A stretch of DNA of 64,000 nt from NCBI GenBank assembly GCA_015059735.1, contig SUZX01000006.1, forward strand, positions 104,691 to 168,690, given 5' to 3'. The notes under the pieces were generated by a model. That model was not told the origin of the DNA, ran no database searches, and saw nothing but the letters and a program-made list of their open reading frames with translations. The position numbers and the translations under genes are program-made. The stretch comes from Rikenellaceae bacterium (GTDB taxonomy: Bacteria > Bacteroidota > Bacteroidia > Bacteroidales > Rikenellaceae). Below, in pieces: positions 38,552-47,714 of the stretch; position 1 is the stretch's first letter; every line of letters starts with the position of its first letter.

Positions 38552-39484
38552 TTATCCTTGCGAATCGTTTAGCAACTCCTTGATTTCGGATAGCTCTACC
38601 AATTTGTTGACAATGGCGTAGATTGTCAGTCCGGCTGCGGAATGAATTTGCAGTTTGGCTGCGATGTTTCGTCGGTGAGTGATCACGGTGTGTGTCGAGA
38701 TGCAAAGGGTGTCGGCAATCTGTTTGTTGGTCATGCCTTTTACTACGCAGACAATGATCTCTTTTTCACGATTGCTCAATGATTCCGGTTTCGTGGTAAT
38801 TGCTTCGGTTGCAGCCAACCGTTCGACTGCCGGAATAAAAATATCGTTTTCGACGGCACTGTGCGATGCCAACTCCTGTTCGCAGGTGAAGATGTCGAAC
38901 AAAACCCCGTTCAACTCGTTTGTGCTGCCCGCAGGGTAGTATTTGATGATGATATTTTTCAATTCGCGCAACCGCGATTCGATTTGGTCGTGGTTGCGAC
39001 GAAAGGTTTCGATCGAATATTCCGAACTGCTCTCTCCAATCAACAAAGCTTCGACATAGGGAAATACGACCTCCTCTTCGTAGGTCATGTGACGATCGAC
39101 TTCGGCAGCATATTCATCGAAGAATCGCAAAATAGCAAAGGCAACATCGCTGCGGCTGCAATCGACTGCCTCGATCAGTTTCCGACGTATTGCCGGCAGC
39201 CGGAAATCAAGAAAATAGGCGTGGGAATTGTGCAGATAGTCGGTCAAGGCGCGTACCGATACCTCGGTGGTCAACGAAATGCCATCGGCCTCGTTCAGCA
39301 ATAGATTGACGACAGCCAAAAATGTGGCGGTATCGACTTGGTAGTTTTCACAAACTTCTGCAATGCTTTTGTCGCCAAAACCAAGTGCAATCCCGAAACG
39401 GCTCATTACTTGAAGGACAGAGTAGCGATCGCAAACAAGGTCGCACATGCGATCCTCTCCGGTGTATGTTGTTGATTTATACAT
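38552..39484 (-). CDS. Hemerythrin/RIC-like domain fused to a LuxR-type HTH regulator
   Basis: HHE-type residues (YLHNSHAYFLDF; DRHMTYEEEVVFP; RRNHDQIE; SHSAVENDIFIP) followed by LSNREKEIIVCVVKGMTNKQIADTLCISTHTVITHRRNIAAKLQI. Start revised to MYKSTTY because a -7 element covers the longer start. Confidence 0.82.
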   Translation of the reverse strand: MYKSTTYTGEDRMCDLVCDRYSVLQVMSRFGIALGFGDKSIAEVCENYQVDTATFLAVVNLLLNEADGISLTTEVSVRALTDYLHNSHAYFLDFRLPAIRRKLIEAVDCSRSDVAFAILRFFDEYAAEVDRHMTYEEEVVFPYVEALLIGESSSEYSIETFRRNHDQIESRLRELKNIIIKYYPAGSTNELNGVLFDIFTCEQELASHSAVENDIFIPAVERLAATEAITTKPESLSNREKEIIVCVVKGMTNKQIADTLCISTHTVITHRRNIAAKLQIHSAAGLTIYAIVNKLVELSEIKELLNDSQG

Positions 39485-39505
39485 ATCTCTTTCTTCTCCT
39501 TTCTG

Positions 39506-39513
39506 CAAAGATA
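39506..39513 (-). promoter_or_regulatory. -7 element TATCTTTG for the hemerythrin-LuxR gene
   Basis: TAnnTTTG match upstream of an AAAGGAG-like ribosome-binding site. Confidence 0.55.
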
Positions 39514-39527
39514 CGAAAAATTATGAG

Positions 39528-39701
39528 GCTTATATGCGAATTTACGCAATCTTATTGCTTTTTACCGCCCTACACTCACGGCTACGCCGTGTTAATAATC
39601 TATGACCCACCCCCTAAATCCCCCGCCTCAGGCAGGGGACTTACGTCCGCCTGCGGTGGAAATCGGAGATTTCACACCTTGTGCAAAAGGTATATAATTG
39701 C
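39528..39701 (+). repeat. Interspersed repeat element, near-full copy
   Basis: ggcttatatgcgaatttacgc...cacggctacgccgtg...gacccaccccctaaatcccccgcctcaggcaggggactt...ggtatataattgc; aligned with 48222-48410 and 50838-51021. Confidence 0.9.
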
Positions 39702-39707
39702 AAAAAA

Positions 39708-41552
39708 TTACCGTTCGGCCATATCCCGAAAAGTTCGTTGTAGCATTGTTCGTCCGATATTCAGCAGTTCGGGAGCTGTTTCGCGAATGATTCGATTGCC
39801 TTTTGCATCCCAAATGGCCTCGCCAGTGGCATCTACCACTCCGAATCCCTCTTCGAAGGTGTAGTAGGCAAATTTACGTGGGGGAGTGGGTGCGAAAATA
39901 TCTTTGCTGTAATCAAAATCGTTGTGTGCAATGCCCATTTGTCCGAGGAGAGTGGCGCATAGGTCGATTTGCGAGGCATATTCTTCGACAATGCGCGGGC
40001 GGTCGATGGCTCCTCCCAACCACAGCATCGGAATCCGATGGCGCAACGGCTCGTTGTAAGCCAAGGTTGCGGGGTAGGGATAGCCGTGATCGGCAACCAG
40101 CACGACAAGCAGATTCTCCCATGCCGGCGAATTTTTCAGTCGCTCAATCATGCGTCCGATGCAGTCGTCGGTGAAGGCGAAGGCGTTGAGCATGCGGTCA
40201 TTGAGACGTTTGTAGGGAACATCGAATGGAACGTGGCTGCTCAATGTCAACAGACCGGCAAGAAAGGGCTTGTCGGAGGAAGTACTGCGGGTAATTACCT
40301 CCTCGGCAAAGAAGTCGCACATCAAGCGGTCGTCGTAACCCCAATCGGCCGGAGGGATGTCGAATCGCAGATCTTTCTGCCATGTGAGCTGTTGCCAACC
40401 GGTGGCATACATATAGGAGGCCTGATCGGTGAAATTCAAGTCCCCGCCATAGTAGAAGTGGGTGTCGTAACCTTCGCGTCCCAACGATCGGGCAATCGAA
40501 GGCAGATTGCGGCTCTTGTTCGGGAGTTTCATGATCGAAGTGCCGATTTGTGCCGGAAAACCGCTGAGAATGGCTACTTCGCCACGATCGGTACGAAATG
40601 AGTTGGCAAAGAAATTCTCGAACCAAATCCCTTTTCCCTCCGATTTCAACCGTTGCAGGTTGGGCATGACCGCTTCGCCATTGACCTCGACATCCATGAT
40701 CGTGCGGGCGAAACTTTCGAGGATCACCACGACGATATTTGGTCGCTTGGTGCGCAAGACCTGTTCGGGGGGCTGTGCTTGGGGTACGTTGCCACGTAGA
40801 GACTTAAATCGTTCGGCGCATTCTGTTTCGGAGAAGAAGGGGTACTTACTGGCAAAATCCTCGTTATCGCCGATCGATGCGAGGAACGAAAAGACCGGAT
40901 TGGTAGCTGCGTGATTCAAAAAGGAGGTGGCACTGAAATAGACCTTTGAAACATTGGCCACCGAAGTCCCCAATCCACCGCGAATGGCTACAAAGTCGAG
41001 ACCGATAAGTAGTATAGTTGCCAACGTGCCCAATAAGGCAGGTTGCCAGCCGAGTCGATTGCCGACAAACATCCGGATAACCGGTCGGTAACATCCGATC
41101 ATGACTACGGCAGTTGCGGCCCAAAAGAGCGTTTGTCGCACTCCCAATCGCCAATCGATGTTAGTCATTGCCTCTTTGGGGTCGGACAGGTACATCAAGA
41201 TTGTACCATCGAGCCGAAACCCCCAATGTTCATACAGAGCAATATCCACCGCAAAAATTGCAGCAACGAGGAGTGAGATCGTTGCGAAATAGCCCTTTAA
41301 TATCCGTCGCCACGCATGGTCAGAAATAGGTAACCATAGCGATAACAGCATGATAAGCAGTGGGAACGCCGTGATATAGCCCGCAATGGTGAAATCGAGT
41401 TGCAGCCCGTAACCGACTACTTTACACAGTTCGCTCCATGACGCTGACGCCGAAAGTTCGTTGTACCAAAGCAGAAAAACAAGTTTCTGCACAGCCATCA
41501 AGCAGACTGTGCTGAAAAAGGTCACTAAAACGAACAGCAGTTTTTTCGTCAT
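39708..41552 (-). CDS. LTA synthase-family membrane sulfatase/phosphoglycerol transferase
   Basis: N-terminal TM helices; RPNIVVVILESFARTIM, FENFFANSFRTDRGEVAILSGFPAQ, VVLVADHGYPYPA. Confidence 0.87.
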   Translation of the reverse strand: MTKKLLFVLVTFFSTVCLMAVQKLVFLLWYNELSASASWSELCKVVGYGLQLDFTIAGYITAFPLLIMLLSLWLPISDHAWRRILKGYFATISLLVAAIFAVDIALYEHWGFRLDGTILMYLSDPKEAMTNIDWRLGVRQTLFWAATAVVMIGCYRPVIRMFVGNRLGWQPALLGTLATILLIGLDFVAIRGGLGTSVANVSKVYFSATSFLNHAATNPVFSFLASIGDNEDFASKYPFFSETECAERFKSLRGNVPQAQPPEQVLRTKRPNIVVVILESFARTIMDVEVNGEAVMPNLQRLKSEGKGIWFENFFANSFRTDRGEVAILSGFPAQIGTSIMKLPNKSRNLPSIARSLGREGYDTHFYYGGDLNFTDQASYMYATGWQQLTWQKDLRFDIPPADWGYDDRLMCDFFAEEVITRSTSSDKPFLAGLLTLSSHVPFDVPYKRLNDRMLNAFAFTDDCIGRMIERLKNSPAWENLLVVLVADHGYPYPATLAYNEPLRHRIPMLWLGGAIDRPRIVEEYASQIDLCATLLGQMGIAHNDFDYSKDIFAPTPPRKFAYYTFEEGFGVVDATGEAIWDAKGNRIIRETAPELLNIGRTMLQRTFRDMAER

Positions 41553-41585
41553 TCTTTGGTGTCGGGGCAGAAAAATTATGTTTAT

Positions 41586-42242
41586 TTATAGTTTTTTTCC
41601 GTAGGCCAAGTCGCCGGCATCACCGATTCCGGGTACGATATACGACCGCGAAGTCAACTCCTCATCAACGGCCGCAGCCCAAATCGTGGTGGTCTGGTGG
41701 GGCATGTTTTTGCGTACATAATCGATACCCTGTTCGCTAGCAATAACTGCGGCAACGTGGGTATGCAACGGCATACCTCCCCGTTCGCAAAGTGCATTAT
41801 AAGCCAACACAAGTGACGATCCAGTAGCCAACATCGGATCAACAAGCAACAAGGTTTTTCCTTCGAGGGATCCACAGGAGATGTATTCGACTTTTACCGT
41901 GAAACTACCATCTTTCTTGCTTTTGCGATAGGCCGAAACGAAGGCGTTTTCAGCATCGTCGAAATAGTTCAGAAAGCCTTGATGATACGGTAATCCCGCG
42001 CGCAGGATCGTAGCCACGACGATTTTGTCATCGATTTCTTCGACAGCAGCCTCTCCCAAAGGCGTCCGTACAATCCGCGTACGGTAGTTAAGCGTTTTCG
42101 AGATTTCGTAGGCTGTGATTTCGCCGATACGCTCCAAGTTGCGACGGAAACGCATCGAGTCGGATTGTATTTGTTTGTCGCGAATTTGGGCGATGAACTT
42201 GTTGAGAATCGTGTTCTGCTGGTTGAGGGTATGCAACGTCAT
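41586..42242 (-). CDS. upp: Uracil phosphoribosyltransferase
   Basis: TILRAGLPYHQGFLNYFDDAENAFVSAYRK...LLLVDPMLATGSSLVLAYNAL...SYIVPGIGDAGDLAYG. Confidence 0.9.
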   Translation of the reverse strand: MTLHTLNQQNTILNKFIAQIRDKQIQSDSMRFRRNLERIGEITAYEISKTLNYRTRIVRTPLGEAAVEEIDDKIVVATILRAGLPYHQGFLNYFDDAENAFVSAYRKSKKDGSFTVKVEYISCGSLEGKTLLLVDPMLATGSSLVLAYNALCERGGMPLHTHVAAVIASEQGIDYVRKNMPHQTTTIWAAAVDEELTSRSYIVPGIGDAGDLAYGKKL

Positions 42243-42245
42243 AGG

Positions 42246-43499
42246 TCAATAGAGAAAATTGTTGAACGGATAGCGTCCGGCGTGAATTTCGCGAACCATA
42301 CCGTAGAGATCCGAACGGAACTTGTCGATATTGGTTTTTGTCAGTGCCGAGAGGAAAATGCAGGGAGTATTGGCACGGGCGATCCAGCTCTGTTTCAATT
42401 CGTCGAGCGATCGGTTCTCGCGCGTGGCAGGGGTGAGGTCGTCCTCATCCTTTTTAATATAGGTATAGGCATCGACCTTGTTGAAGACCAAATAGACCGG
42501 TTTGTTTCCGGCTCCAATCTCTTGCAGCGTTTGTTTTACCACGTCGATCTGCTCTTCGAATTGCGGATGCGAAATATCGACAACATGCAACAGCAGGTCG
42601 GCTTCGCGCACCTCATCGAGTGTCGATTTGAACGATTCGATCAACTCTGTGGGGAGCTTGCGGATGAACCCTACGGTATCGGACATCAAGAACGGCAGGT
42701 TGTCGAAGACCACCTTACGTACTGTGGTATCGAGCGTAGCGAAGAGTTTGTTTTCAGCGAAGACTTCGCTTTTCGAGATTAGGTTCATCAGTGTCGATTT
42801 TCCGACATTGGTGTAGCCGACCAATGCCACACGAACCAACGATCCGCGATTGGAGCGTTGCACGGCCATCTGTCGGTCGATTTTTTGCAGATCCTCTTTG
42901 AGCTTGGCAATGCGGTTGCGGATGATACGTCGGTCGGTTTCGATCTCGCGTTCGCCGGCACCGCCACGAGTTCCCGTGCCACCACGCTGACGTTCGAGGT
43001 GAGTCCACATACCCGACAGACGTGGCAGAAGGTATTCGTAGTTGGCTAACTGTACCTGTGTTTTGGCATAGGCAGTTTGTGCGCGTGAAAGGAAGATGTC
43101 GAGGATCAGCCGCGTGCGGTCGAGTATCCGACAAGGCATGGCCTGCTCGATGTTGCGGGTTTGTGATGGAGAGAGTTCGTCGTCGAAGATCGCCACGTCG
43201 ATCTCCTGCTCTTTGCACCATACGGAGATCTCTTCCAATTTGCCCGGGCCGACATAAATACGCGACGAAGGTTGTGGCAACCGTTGTGTAAATCGTTTTA
43301 CGGCACGGATACCGGCAGTTTCAGCCAAAAATTCCAATTCGTCGAGATACTCCTCAATGCGACGCGGGTCGTCTTTGTCGCGGATGACCGCAACAAGTAC
43401 CGCACGCTCCATGTTGTCGGCATTTACGGTATTATTGCCAGATTCGTTTCGATTTTCCGAGGTAAATCCGGCCGGGGTATTGACTTTTCTCTTCTCCAA
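42246..43499 (-). CDS. hflX: GTPase HflX
   Basis: RIYVGPGKLEEI, FDDELSPSQTRNIEQ, GGTGTRGGAGEREIETDRR, ALVGYTNVGKSTLMN, DTVGFIRKLPTELIESFKSTLDEV. Confidence 0.95.
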   Translation of the reverse strand: MEKRKVNTPAGFTSENRNESGNNTVNADNMERAVLVAVIRDKDDPRRIEEYLDELEFLAETAGIRAVKRFTQRLPQPSSRIYVGPGKLEEISVWCKEQEIDVAIFDDELSPSQTRNIEQAMPCRILDRTRLILDIFLSRAQTAYAKTQVQLANYEYLLPRLSGMWTHLERQRGGTGTRGGAGEREIETDRRIIRNRIAKLKEDLQKIDRQMAVQRSNRGSLVRVALVGYTNVGKSTLMNLISKSEVFAENKLFATLDTTVRKVVFDNLPFLMSDTVGFIRKLPTELIESFKSTLDEVREADLLLHVVDISHPQFEEQIDVVKQTLQEIGAGNKPVYLVFNKVDAYTYIKKDEDDLTPATRENRSLDELKQSWIARANTPCIFLSALTKTNIDKFRSDLYGMVREIHAGRYPFNNFLY

Positions 43500-43516
43500 A
43501 TCCGTCGTTTTTTGCA

Positions 43517-43543
43517 GGAGGGGGACATCTGCCCCCCCCCTCT
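43517..43543. other. Poly-G/poly-C hairpin between hflX and the downstream hydrolase gene
   Basis: GAGGGGG-acatctgcccc-CCCCCTC with a run of 9 C. Confidence 0.6.
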
Positions 43544-43544
43544 G

Positions 43545-44552
43545 TTATTGTGCGTGTTTCTTAAAAATCAAGTAGTAAGCCGATTTCTCCGCGTAGTTGT
43601 TGATATCGAACCTTCTTTTGCCTTTGTAATCTTCGGTCCATGCACCATAGACTGTACTGCGGCAACTATGTCCGACTTTGGGTACTTCGATTTTCTCCCA
43701 ATTGAACTCCCATTTGTTCTTCTTGGCCAGCTGTTTGCAGGTTTTGTAGAAATTGCGGGCACGAGCCAAACGGTGTTTGCCCTGCGAGAGATCGGCTTTG
43801 GTCTTCGGAACATATTTGCCGACGGTCATCGTGTCGAGTTTGCCGATCATGATGTAGAGTTTGTGTGCCAAGAACTTCTTGACGGTCTCTTCGTTGGCCA
43901 TAGGCGTTCCTTTTACCGAATGGCCCCAACCATAAGTTTTCCCCTTCTCATATTTGCTAGGATATCCATCGATTAACGGGAATGTCCAACTTCCAGGGTT
44001 ACCGGCAACGGCGATGTTCAATCGTGCATCGGGCATGGCCAACGTAAAGCGGTGGGTAAACTGACCGCCGGCCGAGAAACCGAACATGTCGTATTTTTGG
44101 GCTGTCGATCCGGTAATCTGCTTAAAGTGATCAAAGATCGCTTCGATACTGCTATAAGTCCATTTTTCGCGCGGTTGTACTTTGCCTTTGCGAACAACGC
44201 CACCAAACTGATAAGCCCAACCGCCATAGATCTTGGCAGAATATTCCGGAGCGATGACAACGAATCCGTCGTGTTCAGCAAAATGACGCCATTGGTTGAT
44301 CTGTCCTTTACCGCTACGTTCTGCGCCGTGCATCGAGAAGAGTACACGCATGTTTTTGACATCACCGGTTTTCGGGATGTAGTAATATACCGTGATGGGC
44401 TTGTTTTTCAGCGGAGCATACTCCGTGAAAACAAACTTGCCCATGCCGCGTTTACTATATGGCTCTTGACCATTGGTTTGTGCATAGAGCGAAGGTGTTG
44501 TCCATGCTGCGAAGAGCATGACTAACAACGAAAGAATCGACTTCTTGAACAT
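43545..44552 (-). CDS. Secreted alpha/beta hydrolase (esterase/PHB-depolymerase-like), paralogue 1
   Basis: Signal peptide; MRVLFSMHGAERSG; GFSAGGQFTHRF nucleophile elbow; strongly similar to the adjacent ORF. Confidence 0.8.
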   Translation of the reverse strand: MFKKSILSLLVMLFAAWTTPSLYAQTNGQEPYSKRGMGKFVFTEYAPLKNKPITVYYYIPKTGDVKNMRVLFSMHGAERSGKGQINQWRHFAEHDGFVVIAPEYSAKIYGGWAYQFGGVVRKGKVQPREKWTYSSIEAIFDHFKQITGSTAQKYDMFGFSAGGQFTHRFTLAMPDARLNIAVAGNPGSWTFPLIDGYPSKYEKGKTYGWGHSVKGTPMANEETVKKFLAHKLYIMIGKLDTMTVGKYVPKTKADLSQGKHRLARARNFYKTCKQLAKKNKWEFNWEKIEVPKVGHSCRSTVYGAWTEDYKGKRRFDINNYAEKSAYYLIFKKHAQ

Positions 44553-44575
44553 AAATTTGAGTTTTGATAGTAATG

Positions 44576-45571
44576 CTATTTTTGATTCTTCTTATAAAGC
44601 AAGTAGTAGGCCGAAGTCGTCGTGTAATCGTCGATGCTGTATTGCTTCTTGCCGTTGACCTCTTTATATTTACCATAAGCCATGCCATCGGAGGTGTGAC
44701 CGATGCCTTTGACCTCAACTTTTTTCCAATTAAACTCCCAACCGTTTTTCTTGGCCAACTTTTTGGCTGTTTTATAAATGGTGCGGCCACGATCGAGGCG
44801 GTGTTTGCCTTGACTCAATGCGGCATCGTTCGTCGGAACATATTTACCGGCTACTGCCACATCCTCTTTGCCGAGGTGGATATAGAGTTTGCGAGCGAGG
44901 AACTTTTTGATGATCTCCTCGTTGGCCAGCGGAGTGCCCTTCACCGAGTAGGGATAAGAGTAGGTCTTGTCGAGTTTCGTGCTCTTCAAACCTTCGATCA
45001 GCGGGAATGTCCAGTTGCCCGGGTTGGCTGCCACACCGATATTCAGACGTGCATTGGGCATGGCCAACGCAAAGCGGTGTGTAAACTGACCTCCGGCTGA
45101 GTGACCGAACATATCATACACCTCGGCACCTGCACCTGCATACTTTTTCAGGTGGTCAAAGATCGCCTCGATGGAGTTATAGGTCCACTTCTCCTGTGGC
45201 TGAACTTTGCCTTTACGGGCGATACCGCCAAATTGGTATTCCCACTCGCGATAGAGTTTTTTGGTATATTCGGGAGCAATTACGATGATTCCGTCGCGCT
45301 CGGCAAAACCTTTCCATGTGGTGATACGTCCGCCGGCCGTACGTTGTGCACCGTGCATCACGAAGAGTACGCGCATGTTTTTGATGTCACCTTTGGTCGG
45401 GATGTAGTAGTAAACCGTGATAGGCTTATCTTTCAACGGAGCATAGTCTGTGAAGACGAATTTACCTGCTCCGCGTTTGTAGGGAGCTTGGATGTTTTCT
45501 TGTGCGAATGAAGGTGTTGCCAACGCTACGAAGAGCATAACCAGCAACAGAGAGATTGTTTTTTTGAACAT
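44576..45571 (-). CDS. Secreted alpha/beta hydrolase, paralogue 2
   Basis: Signal peptide; MRVLFVMHGAQRTA; GHSAGGQFTHRF; tandem paralogue. Confidence 0.8.
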   Translation of the reverse strand: MFKKTISLLLVMLFVALATPSFAQENIQAPYKRGAGKFVFTDYAPLKDKPITVYYYIPTKGDIKNMRVLFVMHGAQRTAGGRITTWKGFAERDGIIVIAPEYTKKLYREWEYQFGGIARKGKVQPQEKWTYNSIEAIFDHLKKYAGAGAEVYDMFGHSAGGQFTHRFALAMPNARLNIGVAANPGNWTFPLIEGLKSTKLDKTYSYPYSVKGTPLANEEIIKKFLARKLYIHLGKEDVAVAGKYVPTNDAALSQGKHRLDRGRTIYKTAKKLAKKNGWEFNWKKVEVKGIGHTSDGMAYGKYKEVNGKKQYSIDDYTTTSAYYLLYKKNQK

Positions 45572-45692
45572 TGCTTTTATTTAATAAGGTTAATTGTTAA
45601 CTCGTCCTGTGTTTATTTCTTTTCAGAGAGTGTGATTTTTGCAGTCGGGAGTCTATTTTCCTACTACCTGCTCTCTGAATAGTTACAAATAA

Positions 45693-45718
45693 GGGTATTC
45701 ACCCGAAAGCAAATACCC
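45693..45718. promoter_or_regulatory. Inverted repeat GGGTATT-N12-AATACCC upstream of the hydrolase pair
   Basis: Direct sequence reading; role (operator or RNA hairpin) unknown. Confidence 0.5.
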
Positions 45719-45790
45719 CTATATTTACCGAATCATGCTCTCCTCGCATCGTTTGCGTGCGAATTTTGCATTCCGGATATTGGGTGCGGA

Positions 45791-46474
45791 TTAGTTCTGC
45801 AAACGGAAGTCAACAGGCAACGTGTACTTTACACGAACCACTTGGTTGCGCTGTTTGCCCGGCGACCACTTCGGCGACTTGTTCAGTACGCGGATAGCCT
45901 CCTCCGACAACGAACGGTCGGGAGTCTTCAAAACTTGGATGTTGGTCAAACGGCCGTCTTTCTCGATCACGAACGTCAAAACCACGCGACCCTGGATACC
46001 GTTTTCAAGGGCAATGGTTGGGAATTTTACGTTCTGCTGTACCCAGTTGCGGAACGAGTTGAGGTCGCCACCCTGAAACGAGGGCATGGTTTCGGCGATC
46101 AAGAACGGCTGATCATCTTCGATTTTCTCCTCGACAACGGCAACTTCTTGTACGATATCGACAGTTTGGTCGAACTCGGTAAAGTCAACCTCGGTCGTGA
46201 TCTTGGTGTCGTTGGTAACCACTTGGAGCAAGTCGGCGATCACCTTTACCTCGACCTTCTTGGGAGGCTCGGGCGGTTTTTGATCCTGACGAGTGATCTC
46301 GGTGATCTGCTCTTCAACGGGACCATAGTTCAAATCCACCTTTTCGATACGGTGCTCCTTCGGAGTGTAGGAGAATGCTGCAATGACCAGTGCCAACGAA
46401 ACGGCCAAACCGATTTCCAACAAAAGACCTCGCTTATTTTGCAGGTCTGCTTTGGGTGATTTTTTGATTTCCAT
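45791..46474 (-). CDS. tonB: Energy transducer TonB
   Basis: Single TM; Pro-rich; LNSFRNWVQQNVKFPTIALENGIQGRVVLTFVIEKDGRLTNIQVLKTPDRSLSEEAIRVLNKSPKWSPGKQRNQVVRVKYTLPVDF. Confidence 0.9.
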   Translation of the reverse strand: MEIKKSPKADLQNKRGLLLEIGLAVSLALVIAAFSYTPKEHRIEKVDLNYGPVEEQITEITRQDQKPPEPPKKVEVKVIADLLQVVTNDTKITTEVDFTEFDQTVDIVQEVAVVEEKIEDDQPFLIAETMPSFQGGDLNSFRNWVQQNVKFPTIALENGIQGRVVLTFVIEKDGRLTNIQVLKTPDRSLSEEAIRVLNKSPKWSPGKQRNQVVRVKYTLPVDFRLQN

Positions 46475-46629
46475 CTATGCTTTTAATTTTAATGTGCAAA
46501 AAACAATGCAAAGCAAGCACGCTATGCACCACAAATATATGGATTATTTTTCAAAAATAAGCGTTCTCGTATAAAAATCTTTAATTTTTATCTATTTTTG
46601 TCCAAGAAACGGGTTGATACCAAGAGAAA

Positions 46630-47658
46630 ATGGGCAATAAAGAGATCTTATACGGCAAGAATCCGGAGGAGTTGAAAGCACTTTGCGCCGAGATGGGCAT
46701 GCCCCGATTTGCGGCAGGACAGTTGACGCGATGGCTCTATAAACGTCATGTAGAGGATCCTTTGCAGATGACCGACATCTCAGTGGCCTGCCGTGCAAAA
46801 CTTGCCGAGCGATTTGGCTTGGCATTGTCGGCTCCTGTGCGGGAGAGTGTATCGGTCGATGGCACCAAAAAGTACCTCTATCGCACAATGGAAGGTCACT
46901 TTATCGAATCGGCCTATATCCCCGATGACGATCGGGCGACGCTTTGCGTCTCGTCGCAGGCGGGATGTCGCATGGGATGTGCATTTTGTGCTACGGGAAG
47001 GCAGGGTTTGCAACAATCGTTATCGGTGGCCGAGATTCTCAACCAGATTGTTTCGTTGCCCGAACGCGATCGGCTTACGAACCTCGTGTTTATGGGTATG
47101 GGCGAGCCGTTGGACAACACCGATCATGTATTGCAGGCGATCGACATCCTTACTTCGGAATGGGGTTTCGGTTGGTCGCCGACCCGCATTACCCTCTCCA
47201 CGTCGGGAGTGGTACCGCAGTTGCGACGATTTCTCGATGCATCGCGGGTGCATCTTGCGGTCAGCTTGCACAATCCGTTCCACGAAGAGCGATTGCAAAT
47301 TATGCCAGTGGAGCGGGCATGGCCCATTGTCGAGGTGGCCGAGATTTTGCGCGAATACGACTTCACACACCAGCGGCGGGTGTCGTTCGAATATATTGTG
47401 ATGAGCGGATTGAACGATTCGCCACGCCATGTTCGCGAGTTGTGCCGGTTGCTCAACGGCATCAAATGCCGGATCAACCTGATTCGATTCCACAAGATTC
47501 CCGAATCACCTTATTTTTCGCCTTCCGACGAGGCGATGATCCAATTTCGCAATGCCTTGACGGCACGAGGCATACAAACCACCATTCGGGCATCGCGCGG
47601 CGAGGATATTCAAGCAGCCTGTGGATTGTTGAGTACTGCGGAAATTCGAAAAATTTGA
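46630..47658 (+). CDS. rlmN: 23S rRNA (adenine2503-C2)-methyltransferase (radical SAM)
   Basis: CVSSQAGCRMGCAFCATGRQGLQ; LVFMGMGEPLDN; TLSTSGVVP; LAVSLHNP. Confidence 0.95.
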   Translation: MGNKEILYGKNPEELKALCAEMGMPRFAAGQLTRWLYKRHVEDPLQMTDISVACRAKLAERFGLALSAPVRESVSVDGTKKYLYRTMEGHFIESAYIPDDDRATLCVSSQAGCRMGCAFCATGRQGLQQSLSVAEILNQIVSLPERDRLTNLVFMGMGEPLDNTDHVLQAIDILTSEWGFGWSPTRITLSTSGVVPQLRRFLDASRVHLAVSLHNPFHEERLQIMPVERAWPIVEVAEILREYDFTHQRRVSFEYIVMSGLNDSPRHVRELCRLLNGIKCRINLIRFHKIPESPYFSPSDEAMIQFRNALTARGIQTTIRASRGEDIQAACGLLSTAEIRKI

Positions 47659-47714
47659 TTATCTTTGTGACTGGGAGCGATTTTTGCACCCGAGAACACT
47701 GAAAAATATCGATT

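Noticed and set aside
39708-41552. LTA-synthase-family protein as evidence for lipoteichoic acid
   Set aside because: This family is widespread in Gram-negative Bacteroidetes and includes other phosphoglycerol/phosphoethanolamine-type transferases; the name alone does not imply LTA.
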